A DNA stretch of 64,000 nucleotides, taken from positions 1,426,001 through 1,490,000 of the forward strand of contig NZ_CP107964.1 of the NCBI RefSeq assembly GCF_041434935.1. Direction: 5' to 3'. Positions 48,601 through 57,062 of this stretch are shown here, piece by piece (the stretch's first letter is position 1; each line of letters opens with the position of its first letter). The notes under the pieces were generated by a model. That model was given only the letters and a program-made list of their open reading frames with translations, made no database searches and was not told the DNA's origin. A program made the translations under genes and the position numbers. This DNA is from Kitasatospora sp. NBC_00374 (GTDB lineage: Bacteria > Actinomycetota > Actinomycetes > Streptomycetales > Streptomycetaceae).

Positions 48601-51600
48601 AGGTGTCGGTCAGCACCCGGCCGCCGTTGTCACCGGGTGCCTGGGTCTGGCGGGCCCGGCCGAGGCCGTCGTAGAGGGTGTAGGCGGTGTCCTGGGAGCC
48701 GTCGGCGTTGAGCGACTTCGTGGCGACGGCCCGGATCTGGCCGTCGAGGTCGGCGTAGGCGTACTCGTGGTTCGGGCTCTGGCCGGTCGACCGCGAGCGG
48801 TTGGGCTGCCAGACCTTCAGGGTGCGGCCGAGCGCGTCCAGGAGGACGTCGGTGCGCCGGTTGTTGGCGTCGACGGTGTCGACCGCCTGGCCGCGGGCCA
48901 GGTCGTAGTCGGTGACGGTGGTCATGGCGGTGGCCGGGCTGCCCCTGGTCACCGGCGGGCCGGTGACGGTCACCTTCGTGGGCCGGCCGGTGGCCGGGCT
49001 GTAGCCGGTGCTCGTGGTCTGGGCCAGCGGGCTGGCGGTGGTGACCGGCGCGGTGGCGTCGGTCGTGTCGAACACGGAGGTCGACGCGAGCTTGGTGGTG
49101 CTGTCGGCCCGGCCGTAGGCGTCGTAGTGGGTCGCGCCGTCGAGGTAGGTCGCGACCTTCCCGGAGCGGGACTTCAGCGTCTCGACCAGGGTGCTGTCGC
49201 CCACGGTCGGGGCGGCGCCGTAGGCCTGGCCGTCGTAGCGCAGGCGGACGTCCGAGAGGACGGCCGAGCTCCCGTCCGGCCGGGTGTCGCGGTCGACGTC
49301 GGCGCCGCAGGCGGCGGCGACGGTCTCGGTGCGGATCGTGCCGACGAGGATCCACGCGGAGGTGTTGTCGGCGTAGGTGGTGCGCGTGCACTTGTCGTCG
49401 GTGCCGACGTCGGCGTCGCCGAGGTCGTCGGACTGCACGACGCGGCCGTAGCCGTCGAAGGTGCTGTCGGTGCGGGTCTCGCGCCAGGAGGCGCCGGCGC
49501 CCTGGTCGAGGGAGGTGAAGGAGCGGCTGGTCCGGGTGCCGGTGAGGTTGGCGGTGGTGGTGCCCCAGTCGCGGACGCTCTTGGCGGTCTCCTTCTTCCA
49601 GGGCGTGCTGACGGTCTTGGAGAGGACCTTGCCACCCGGCTTGTCGTACTGCTCGGTGCGGTACTCGAAGGCGGAGAAGGCGTCGTCGTCGGTCAGACTG
49701 GTGCCGTGGCCGTCGTCGACGGCGACCGTGCGCTTCTTCGTCTTGTCGGCCGGGTCACTGCGGTCGCCGTCCATGCCGCGCAGGAAGTAGTGCTCGGCCT
49801 GGGTGGACATGCCCGAGACGCCGCCGGTCTCCACCCGGGTCCGGGCGTAACCGCGCCACTGGGACCAGGTCTTCAGCTTCTCCTTGGTGATGCCGTCCTC
49901 GTCGTCGAAGTGCCAGGCCGGGTCGCCGAGGTAGGTGTAGTGGGTGACCATGTCGGGTGCGCCGCCGGTGCGGTCCGTGGCGATGACCGAGTCGACGACG
50001 TACTTGTTGAACCACTCCGTGGTCACCGGTGTCTCGTTGGACGCCTGGTACTGCTGTGGGAAGCAGCGGGTGGTGTTGGTCTGCGGGGTGGGCAGGGTGT
50101 TCCAGTCACAGGCGGGCGCGCTGTAGTTGACGTCCAGCTGGCCGCCGAGCTCGTCGGTGATGGTGCCCAGGCGCTGCTTGATGAACGGGGCGCGGCCGTC
50201 ACCGACCTTGTCGAGGCGGTTGGTGAGCTGCTTGTACGCGAAGGTGGTCTTCGGCAGCGTGATCGACGGCGTGGCCGAGGAGCCGGTGTGCTGGACGGAC
50301 TCCAGCAGCAGCTGGTAGTCGACGTCGGCGGTGCCCCACTTGTGGTTCAGCGACCAGGAGTCGATGTCCTTGTAGGAGCCGTCCGACTGCAGGGTCTTGG
50401 CGACGATCTGGGTCAGCCGGGTGCGGGTGAAGAAGGTCGGGGCGACCTGGGTGGTGCAGTCCTTGCCGGTGCTGCAGTTCTGGTCCCACGGAGTGTCGTA
50501 CCAGTACTGCCGGTTGGCGTCGATCTTCGCCGGATCGCAGAGGCCGGCCGTGCTCTCCAGGCAGCGCTCCGCGGTGCCGAAATCGACCCGGGCCATCGGC
50601 TTGACGGTGCCGGAGTGGATGTCGGCCTGGCGCTGACCGTAGTCGAGGTGGTCCAGGTGCCCGCCGCGGACGTAGGGGGTGCGGTCGGTGGCCTTGAGGT
50701 TGCGGCCGTAGTTGTTGGTCTCGGGGGTGTACCAGTAGGTGATGTCGTTGCCGTGGCCGTCGACGACGAGGTCGAGGTTGAAGCGCCAGCCCTGCTGGCA
50801 CCACGACGACGCGAAGTCTGCGCCGTGGCACGGCTCTCCGGCGTTGTTGCCGAAGACGGGCACGGTGTAGACGGACTTGGTCTCCGGCTTGCCGCTGCTC
50901 CAGTTCGGGAGGCGGTTGTAGCCGAAGTAGTAGTTGGTGCCGTCGGTGGTGGTGGCGCGGAAGTACTCGCCGTCATTGTCGCCGTTGCCCCGGTTGGTGT
51001 CGCGGACCCGGACGACCTTGGTGTTGTCGTCGCCCTTGAGCCGGAACTCGTCACCTGAGACGGGGATCAGCTCGCCGGAGTGGCCGGCGAAGCTGATGGT
51101 GGCGTTGTCGGTCGCCCAGCACAGGTCGCCGGGGTAGTTGCCGCCGGTCTTCACGCCGTCCTCGGCGCACGCCTTGTAGGTGCGCTCGACGAAGCCCGGG
51201 GACAGGTCGAAGCCGTCGCCGGCCCAGGAGGCCTGGTTGTTGCTGTTGGCGGTGCGGCCGTCGATGCTGCCGGAGCTGTAGGAGAGGCCGAGCTTGGGGG
51301 TCAGCCCGCCCGGCATCGCGGTCAGCGGCATCTCGTAGGACCAGGAGAACGAACCGCTGTTCAGCGAGGTCGACCACGAGGACGCGGCGGACAGCGGGGT
51401 GGCCTTGTAGTCGCCGCCGGGGCCGGCGCTGCCGGTGGTGGCGGCGAGAACGGCTCCCCCGCCGGAGGTGGACTGCAGGCTCATGCCGCCGACGGGGGCC
51501 GGCGCCGCGATGGCCACGGCGTCGGCGGTGACGGTCTGCTTCTCCAGGTCGTTGCCGCCGGGCAGCGGGGTCTGGACGCGGCACTCGGGCAGGTCGGGCG

Positions 51601-52153
51601 TGGTCAGGACGCAGGCCGGGAGCTGCACGAGATGCAGCCGGGCGCCGAAGCCGGCGCCACCGGCCTGGGCGAAGGAGCTGTAGTCGACACTGATGTTCGC
51701 CTGCGTGCCGTCCGCGGTCTGCGGGGCGGCGACGCTCAGCAGTACGCCGGAGATGCCGGCCTTCCGGGCGAGGTCCTGGCTGAGGACCTGGACGTCGGCG
51801 TTCTTCGCCGCCTGCGAGGTGCCGGTCGCGGTGAGGGTGACCGGCAGTTCGCCGGCCTTCACTCCCTTGCCGGCCTCCCCCGGGACGGTGACCTTGGCGC
51901 CGCCCGCCTTCGGCCAGGCGGCCTGCTTCGCGGCCGGGGCACTGACGGTGGTGTCGGCCTTGCGGCCCTTGGCCTTCCCCGCCGAGCCCTGTACCGGCTT
52001 CTCGGCCGACACCGCCGACGGCTTGGTGTACTCGGCCGCGGCCGCACCCACTGCCAGTGGCAGCGTGGGCAGCAGTGACCCGACCAGTGTCGCGGCCACC
52101 AGGGCCGAGATCCTGGGCCGGGACCGCCGTCCGGCAGCCCTTTCCCTGCTCAT
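45656..52153 (-). CDS. Secreted RHS/YD-repeat polymorphic toxin
   Basis: A 2165-residue protein; ATG at 52153 preceded by AGGAGG. A signal peptide (ISALVAATLVGSLLPTLPLAVGAAAA) directs export. The N-terminal part (about 280-620) resembles the SpvB/TcaC-type shell entry, followed by about 1000 residues of YD repeats (YDGLGRVVKS, YDQQGRLVKSVD, YDPLGRATRT). The RHS core ends at GYSYSGDNPVGSTDADGRK, after which a toxin domain of about 250 residues begins. Its end, KVDGVPSEFKAPGSGKGAVQD and so on, resembles the BECR/CdiA-CT tRNase class with a conserved Glu-Phe-Lys. It ends in CKGWGC. The toxin would be encapsulated by the RHS cage until delivered. Confidence 0.85.
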   Translation of the reverse strand: MSRERAAGRRSRPRISALVAATLVGSLLPTLPLAVGAAAAEYTKPSAVSAEKPVQGSAGKAKGRKADTTVSAPAAKQAAWPKAGGAKVTVPGEAGKGVKAGELPVTLTATGTSQAAKNADVQVLSQDLARKAGISGVLLSVAAPQTADGTQANISVDYSSFAQAGGAGFGARLHLVQLPACVLTTPDLPECRVQTPLPGGNDLEKQTVTADAVAIAAPAPVGGMSLQSTSGGGAVLAATTGSAGPGGDYKATPLSAASSWSTSLNSGSFSWSYEMPLTAMPGGLTPKLGLSYSSGSIDGRTANSNNQASWAGDGFDLSPGFVERTYKACAEDGVKTGGNYPGDLCWATDNATISFAGHSGELIPVSGDEFRLKGDDNTKVVRVRDTNRGNGDNDGEYFRATTTDGTNYYFGYNRLPNWSSGKPETKSVYTVPVFGNNAGEPCHGADFASSWCQQGWRFNLDLVVDGHGNDITYWYTPETNNYGRNLKATDRTPYVRGGHLDHLDYGQRQADIHSGTVKPMARVDFGTAERCLESTAGLCDPAKIDANRQYWYDTPWDQNCSTGKDCTTQVAPTFFTRTRLTQIVAKTLQSDGSYKDIDSWSLNHKWGTADVDYQLLLESVQHTGSSATPSITLPKTTFAYKQLTNRLDKVGDGRAPFIKQRLGTITDELGGQLDVNYSAPACDWNTLPTPQTNTTRCFPQQYQASNETPVTTEWFNKYVVDSVIATDRTGGAPDMVTHYTYLGDPAWHFDDEDGITKEKLKTWSQWRGYARTRVETGGVSGMSTQAEHYFLRGMDGDRSDPADKTKKRTVAVDDGHGTSLTDDDAFSAFEYRTEQYDKPGGKVLSKTVSTPWKKETAKSVRDWGTTTANLTGTRTSRSFTSLDQGAGASWRETRTDSTFDGYGRVVQSDDLGDADVGTDDKCTRTTYADNTSAWILVGTIRTETVAAACGADVDRDTRPDGSSAVLSDVRLRYDGQAYGAAPTVGDSTLVETLKSRSGKVATYLDGATHYDAYGRADSTTKLASTSVFDTTDATAPVTTASPLAQTTSTGYSPATGRPTKVTVTGPPVTRGSPATAMTTVTDYDLARGQAVDTVDANNRRTDVLLDALGRTLKVWQPNRSRSTGQSPNHEYAYADLDGQIRAVATKSLNADGSQDTAYTLYDGLGRARQTQAPGDNGGRVLTDTFYDERGQSALAYAAYYATGSPSATLFKVDDATGVETQTANTYDGLGRVVKSTVLAGNGVGSPISTTLTEYGGDRVTVTPPKGATPTTTISNAQGLTTELRQYHADTATGAYDGVGYAYDPAGHMVRLTDQASTQWTWTYDQQGRLVKSVDPDSGTSVKTYDDSGLLTTSRDGNNQTLAYVYDNHGRQIETRSGSATGPLLTSQIWDPAGNKGLISSATRYLTVGSSTYQYKTTWSLYDPLGRATRTTVSVPSVPGQEALAGSYVSGTVYRLDDQPQSTSYPAAGNLPAESVAFGYDTQHRLTTAGGLSGYLAGQTYSLTSKPMQATLSDGTPGKQVYVTNAYEWGTQRLTASRTDQYGVATPLRAATYTYDQAGNVTSITDTSRGGTDRQCFQYDHLVRLTEAFTPSSGSCPAVPDARSLGGPAPYWTSFGYRSDSTRDIQTQHNPTGDASKDVTTKYNYPAAGAAQPHTLRSTSGTGVQTESDGYDLAGNTIARHRQLTGGGTSDQALTWDAEGRLGKVVDTLVNGGSTTTRTTDYLYDVTGSRLTAHVLDSAAPAGEQWTLYLGSTELTLTKGAAKPTATRYYSLGAAAAVRTDDNKVAVQIVDHHGTAELNIDTVTGSTAQRRSAPFGEARGTKPATWSGSHGFLGGVGEPTGLTHLGARDYDPAAGRFISVDPLFAPDSPKELNGYSYSGDNPVGSTDADGRKMCADDCSSNDMAEHGWVGLGGVFHEPTRGPQCTSLCHPVVPTTPATEVVTNTSENRKKWHEARIAWLLQPDNPIIGKYLADIEKINRQTCHREAHDGCGYGNMSTTAFLERAVKDAANRIDESAIPFDPKRFKTLTKQGSNLTTYAFSNGEYQIAFDLAMGGSTVVAIPESSDANVKTPDAKVDGVPSEFKAPGSGKGAVQDNLKKSNAKGAERAYIRLPDNYSSETAMKSLKSYLANSSSDFSEYSIWARGDVGGWLISGKIGSEPTCKGWGC

Positions 52154-52237
52154 CAGATTCCTCCTGATACGCGCGCCCGTCACGTTGCGGGCACGGAGAG
52201 TGACAGCGGCGGCCGACAGGCTGGCGCCGCCGTTGGA

Positions 52238-52304
52238 CCGCCTGCCGGCGCGGCAGGCGGAAGACGGAGACGCGGGCCGGGCGGCAGCTGCCACCCGGCC
52301 CGCG
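52238..52304 (-). terminator. Tandem hairpins between the LamG and RHS genes
   Basis: Two stem-loops in the 161-bp gap: CCGCCTGCC/GGCAGGCGG (52238-52260), and CGCGGGCCGGG/CCCGGCCCGCG with an inner GGCAGCTGCC (52271-52304). They may partly terminate LamG transcription or set the ratio between the two large proteins. Confidence 0.55.
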
Positions 52305-52314
52305 CAGGGACCGG

Positions 52315-55300
52315 TCAGGGACCGGTCGTGGTGTCCAACTCGGTGTTGTAGTCGGCGAGTCGGGCGATCTGGGCGGCGCTCAGCACGCCCTGGAACGCCC
52401 AGACGTCGTCCAGTTCACCGGAGAAGTACTCACCGAACGTGCCGGTGGCCTTCGCCCGGCCGAACTGAAGCCCGCCGGTGGCGTCGAACGGCCGCACCGC
52501 CTGGGCCCACGAGGTACGGCTGGTGCAGTCCGCCGCGCCGGTGGTGCAGACCTGGTTCTCCAGGTCGCCGTTGACGTAGAGGCTCAGCCGGCTCGAGAGC
52601 GCGTCGTAGGTGAGCGCCAGGTGCGTCCAGTTCTCCAGCACCGACGGGACCGCGGAGTGCACGACGACGGTGCGGGCGGCACCCGCCGCGTCGGTGCCGG
52701 CCAGCACGGCCTGCCACTCGCCCAGGTGCTCACCGGTGTTCGGGTCGTCCTTGAGGTAGTGCCAGCGCAGCGTGGCCGCGTCACCGGTGGTACCGCCCTG
52801 CGAGAGCACCGTCATGTCCCTTGTCGGGGAGCCCGCGGTGTTCGCCCAGCCGGCCAGCGTGAAGCTCTGGTTGGTGTGCACCGGTGCGGCGCCGGTGGCT
52901 GCGAAGCCGGTGGTGCCGTTCAGCTGCAGGGTGCCCGGGGTCACGTACAGACCGCCGCCGGCGTTGATGGTGGCGCCGCCGCCGAGCTGTGCGGCCGGCT
53001 TCGTCGGCCCCTCGCCCGGGGTCGCGGTACCGGCGACGGTGTTGAGCTTCCACCGGCCGGTGAGCTGCGGGCGCTGGGCCACCAGGTCGGCCGCCTCCGG
53101 GCCGGTGACGACCCGGTCGTAGATCCGCAGGTCGTCGATGTCACCGCCGAAGAACTCGCCGTTGGCACCCTCACGGCTGACCGCACCCAGCTGGAGCGGG
53201 CCGGGCTCCGCCCACGGCGCGTTCTGCGTGTAGTCCGCCTCGCCGACCAGGAAGCCGTTGATGTAGAGGCGGGTCTTCTTCGCGACCGTGTCGGAGACGC
53301 CCAGCAGGTGCGTCCACTGGTTGTCCGTGCCGGCGAAGCACGGCACCCCGTTCACCGTGCTGCCCGCGGCGCAGTCCGGCTGCATCGCCCGCACCAGGGT
53401 GTCGGCGGCGGTGTCCTCCTTGTACCGGCCGAAGATCCACCGCTTGTAGTAGGCCGAGTAGTACAGGGAGAACTCGCTGTTGTGCCGGCCGATCTGGGAC
53501 AGCGCGATCTTGGCCGTCCCGTCCGTGTCGGCGAGCTTGGGCAGCCGCACCCAGGCGGAGACCGCGAAGCTCCGGGCCCCGTCGACCTGCGGACGGGCGG
53601 TGCGGGCGTACCCGCTGGTGCCGTCGAAGTGGACGGCCTTGCCGGCCGTCCCCTGAACGCCGGCCTGGACGCCTCCGAACGTGGTGAGGCTGTCGGACTC
53701 CGGGTAGCCGGCCACGGTCGCGGCGCCCGCGTCCTCGTCGAGGTGCCAGACCGCCTTGGCGGGCAGGCCCGCGGTCAGCGGGCGGTCGGCGGCGACCTCG
53801 ACGGCCTCGGCCGCGGAGAGCGGCCGGTCCCAGACCTTGACCTCGTCCAGGGACCCGGCCCAGAAGTCGGTGTACCCGCCTCGGTACGTGAGCCGGCCGA
53901 TGTCCAGCGGTCCGCGTGCACTCCAGCTGACGGGTGCGGGGACGGTCGCGGTGGGAACCCCGTCGACGTACAGCGCCATGGTCTGGTTGGCGGAGTCGTA
54001 GACGCCGGTCAGATGGGCCCACTGGTTGAGCGGGGCGGGCGTCGGCGAGGCGGCGATCTGCCAGGCGTAGCCGGTGCTGTCCTTGGTGGTGCTGACGAAG
54101 GCCCACTTGCCGTCGCGCTCGCCCAGGCTGAAGGAGGACATGTAGGTCCCCTCCTGGGCGATCGCCATGCGGTTGTGGGTGGCGTCGGTCAGGTAGACCC
54201 ACGCGGAGAGGGTGAAGCTCCTGGTGGTGTCGAGGACCGCGCCCTGGGTTCCGGCGTAGGAGGTGGAGGTCCCGTTGAAGGCCGCCCCGGTGCCCAGGTG
54301 CCCGGGCGCCCCGGTCACCGCGCCGCCGCCCTTGGTGGCGTCGATCCGGGCGCCGGTTCCGGCGAGGGTGGTGCCGGAGGCCTCGTCCATGGTCCAGCCG
54401 GCGCGTTGCGGCTGGCCGTTCAGGACGCTGAAGTAGTAGGTCTCCAGCTGCGAGGCGTTGCCCGCCCCGTCCAGCGCCCGCACCGACAGGGTGTGCACGC
54501 CGGGTGTCTCCGGCAGCACGCTGATGGTCTGCGGGGCACCCGCCGTGGTGGCGACCTCGTGGGCCGCGGAGGCCGTGGTGTCCAGCCCCCACTGGTACTT
54601 GACGACGTCGGTGGCCGCCGAGTCGATCGTGAAGGCGCCGTACTTGCCGACGCCGTCCGTCCACGGCAGCGCTGCGGCGGCGTCCTTCGAGCCTGGGTAG
54701 GAGGCCGAGGTGACAGCCGGCCCGTCGGGCGCGGAGGTGTCGACGCGGAAGTAGCAGTTGGTCGCGTCGCCGACCGAGGACCACGGCCCCCAGCTCGCGC
54801 CGTCCCAGGCCCTCATCTCCCAGCCGTAGGCGCCCTTGGCGGGCGCGGGCATGGGCGGGACGGTCAGCGAGAACTGCGAGCCCGAGCCCTTGAAGGTGTC
54901 GGATGCGGGCGCCGCACCCGCCGACCCGGTCGACCACCACCGGCGGGCGAAGCCGGTGCCGTCGTCCCAGCCGACCGCGAACTGGACGCCGACGGCCTCA
55001 CCGTCCGGGTCGTCGGCACGCGCCGTGATCTGGGGCCACTTGTTGATGGTCACGCCGGTCGACAGGCAGCTGCCGGGCGACATCGTCAGGCCGCTCATCG
55101 GGGTCTGGCGGGGTGCCAGGTTGTAGTGCACCCGCAGGAAGGCGTCGTCGGTCAGGCGCTTCCAGCTGTTGCTGTCGCCCTCGTTCTCGGCCTTGAGCCC
55201 GAACGTGGTCCACGACCAACCCCAGTTCGCGGCGTCCTGCACCAGGTCCTTGACCCCGCCCGAGGCGCCGCCGAACTCCAGCCAGCCACCCGGGCAGCTA

Positions 55301-56673
55301 CCGCTCCAGCCCTTCGCCGCACTCATCGTCTGCAGCTTCCGGCTCCAGAATCCCGACGCGCTCTGACTGGTCCAGTTCGTCTTCGAGGACACCCAACCGG
55401 TGCTCCACAGCTCCACGTTGCTCGGAGAGCAGGACCACGAGTGGCTCTCGTAGGTACCGAACTCCGCGCTCAGGATCTGCTTCCCGATGAACGTCGACGT
55501 CGGGATCTGGAAGAACGCCCGCTTCACGTCCGACGGTGCGCAGCGGCTGGTGTCACCGCAGTATCCGACGCCCCAGTCGTGCACGTAGGAGCTGTTGTAC
55601 GTGAAGTGCCAGTAGGACTGGGATGCGTAGTACCGCGACACACCCGCCCAGTCCGCCGCGTTCGGCGTGTTCCAGGCCGGGTCGATCATCACCGGGAACA
55701 CCGTCGCCGGGTCGTCCAGCATCGTCTGGTCCGGAGTGAGGACCAGTCTGTCCTGTGCGAGCGGCAGGTCGACCTTGATCCGGGCGACCTTCGCGCCCTC
55801 ACCCGGCAGCAGGTCCGGCGCGGGCAGCGCGGCGGACTCCTGAGCCGGCGCTGCGAGGGTCCTCGACTTCGCCGCCGGGGCGGCGGCCGCGGCCGCTGCC
55901 GCCTGGGCGGCAGCCGGGCCGGAGGAGTCCCACATCACCGGCGTGGGCGCCTCGAAGACCGTCCCGCCGCCGTTCCTGTCCACCGCGGTCAGCGAACCGT
56001 CGGCGGCCTGCTTGACCGTCAGGCCGTCGCCCTTCAGGCCCAGCCGGAGCTGGTCCAGTTCCGGGTTCTTCGCCGCCGCCGCGGTGTGCACCACGACGAT
56101 CTGGCTGAACCCGGTCCGCGTCGCGGTCAGCTTCAGGTCCACGTCCGGCAGGATCGAGCGGTACTCCGCCGTGCTGCCGTCCACCACCGGCTTCGGCAGG
56201 GCCTTCGGCCACGACAGCTTCAGCTCCTTGCCCGCCGAGGTCATCCGGACCAACGGCTGCGAGCTCCCGCCGCCGGAGAACACCACGTCGGCGGTGGCCG
56301 CCTTGGGTGCCACCGAGCCGTCGGCGCGTACGCTCAGCGACGGATCGACGTCCACCCAGCCGCCGGCCCTGCGGACCCGGTGCGGTTGCACATACGTCGT
56401 CGCCACCAGCTTCCCGTCCGGCTGGGCCACCACGTCGCTCGTCTCGGTCCGCTTCGACGCCACCTCGACCGGCTTCCCCGACCGCTTCGCCTCCGCGACC
56501 GCCGCGACCTCCGCCGCGTCGGTCGAGGTGACGCCGGCCGGCGTCGAAGCCGCCGGCGATCCGTCAGCGGCGGACGCGACGCCCGGGAGCAGGCCGGAGC
56601 CGATCAGTGCTCCGGCAGCCACGGTCGCGGCAATCCATGCCCGCGTCGCCCGTCTCCACTCTGTACTTGCCAC
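52315..56673 (-). CDS. Secreted LamG-domain surface protein
   Basis: A 1452-residue exported protein; GTG at 56673 after GAGAAG. The signal peptide is WIAATVAAGALIGSGLLPGVASAA. A DNRLRE-like region lies at about 330-520 (with WHFTYNSSYVHDWGVGYCG), then fibronectin-like segments, then three LamG/concanavalin-type domains at about 790-980, 1010-1200 and 1230-1430. Each has the strand pattern SFTLSAWVYLTD / SFAVSAWVRLPK / SFTLAGWANTAG and the WTHL...LYVNG motif. It precedes the RHS toxin on the same strand, a pairing common in Streptomyces. It may help export, anchor or target the RHS protein. Confidence 0.85.
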   Translation of the reverse strand: MASTEWRRATRAWIAATVAAGALIGSGLLPGVASAADGSPAASTPAGVTSTDAAEVAAVAEAKRSGKPVEVASKRTETSDVVAQPDGKLVATTYVQPHRVRRAGGWVDVDPSLSVRADGSVAPKAATADVVFSGGGSSQPLVRMTSAGKELKLSWPKALPKPVVDGSTAEYRSILPDVDLKLTATRTGFSQIVVVHTAAAAKNPELDQLRLGLKGDGLTVKQAADGSLTAVDRNGGGTVFEAPTPVMWDSSGPAAAQAAAAAAAAPAAKSRTLAAPAQESAALPAPDLLPGEGAKVARIKVDLPLAQDRLVLTPDQTMLDDPATVFPVMIDPAWNTPNAADWAGVSRYYASQSYWHFTYNSSYVHDWGVGYCGDTSRCAPSDVKRAFFQIPTSTFIGKQILSAEFGTYESHSWSCSPSNVELWSTGWVSSKTNWTSQSASGFWSRKLQTMSAAKGWSGSCPGGWLEFGGASGGVKDLVQDAANWGWSWTTFGLKAENEGDSNSWKRLTDDAFLRVHYNLAPRQTPMSGLTMSPGSCLSTGVTINKWPQITARADDPDGEAVGVQFAVGWDDGTGFARRWWSTGSAGAAPASDTFKGSGSQFSLTVPPMPAPAKGAYGWEMRAWDGASWGPWSSVGDATNCYFRVDTSAPDGPAVTSASYPGSKDAAAALPWTDGVGKYGAFTIDSAATDVVKYQWGLDTTASAAHEVATTAGAPQTISVLPETPGVHTLSVRALDGAGNASQLETYYFSVLNGQPQRAGWTMDEASGTTLAGTGARIDATKGGGAVTGAPGHLGTGAAFNGTSTSYAGTQGAVLDTTRSFTLSAWVYLTDATHNRMAIAQEGTYMSSFSLGERDGKWAFVSTTKDSTGYAWQIAASPTPAPLNQWAHLTGVYDSANQTMALYVDGVPTATVPAPVSWSARGPLDIGRLTYRGGYTDFWAGSLDEVKVWDRPLSAAEAVEVAADRPLTAGLPAKAVWHLDEDAGAATVAGYPESDSLTTFGGVQAGVQGTAGKAVHFDGTSGYARTARPQVDGARSFAVSAWVRLPKLADTDGTAKIALSQIGRHNSEFSLYYSAYYKRWIFGRYKEDTAADTLVRAMQPDCAAGSTVNGVPCFAGTDNQWTHLLGVSDTVAKKTRLYINGFLVGEADYTQNAPWAEPGPLQLGAVSREGANGEFFGGDIDDLRIYDRVVTGPEAADLVAQRPQLTGRWKLNTVAGTATPGEGPTKPAAQLGGGATINAGGGLYVTPGTLQLNGTTGFAATGAAPVHTNQSFTLAGWANTAGSPTRDMTVLSQGGTTGDAATLRWHYLKDDPNTGEHLGEWQAVLAGTDAAGAARTVVVHSAVPSVLENWTHLALTYDALSSRLSLYVNGDLENQVCTTGAADCTSRTSWAQAVRPFDATGGLQFGRAKATGTFGEYFSGELDDVWAFQGVLSAAQIARLADYNTELDTTTGP

Positions 56674-57062
56674 CGTCTTCTCATCCCCGAATTCTTAAGA
56701 TCTTCTAATGCGGAGCAGATCTTCGTAAACCATCGAACCGGGTGTCAACACAAACCGGGAGGTCAGAGAGGTGGACCCGCCACGGATCGAGTGGAGTAAG
56801 CGTGACCATGCCTGCCAAATCTGGACAATGTGAAAGCAAAACGTGTGCTAAGTCACACGGGCTGGTGACGTGCGGTCGGAATCGCCCGAAATGCCATGTT
56901 CGAGCGGCCGCGCGAGCTTCGACATTTCGGCTGACTCGGTGTCAGCAGGCTTTTCTGAATGGGGTGACAGCGCTCACCGGCGTAGCGGGCGGGCGGCCGA
57001 GGATCGCGGCGGCGGAGGGCCGGCGCACCGGGTGGTGATCAAGCCCGCCACGTGGCCGGGTG
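56674..57062. other. Promoter region of the toxin operon
   Basis: About 390 bp without a gene, more AT-rich than its surroundings. On the minus strand a TTGACA (56743-56748) could be the -35 box of the LamG-RHS operon, with a weak -10 near TACGAA. AAGATCT appears twice (near 56698 and 56718). No terminator for the ATPase gene lies here because that gene is on the same strand and ends at 57063. Confidence 0.4.

Noticed and set aside
47414..51058. A 1214-codon open frame on the + strand
   Set aside because: It is an antisense shadow of the RHS toxin gene; the minus-strand protein shows clear YD repeats while this frame is Gly/Val/Arg-rich without domains.
52621..56799. A 1392-codon open frame on the + strand
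   Set aside because: Antisense to the LamG protein, low-complexity Arg/Gly/Val composition, caused by GC bias at third positions.
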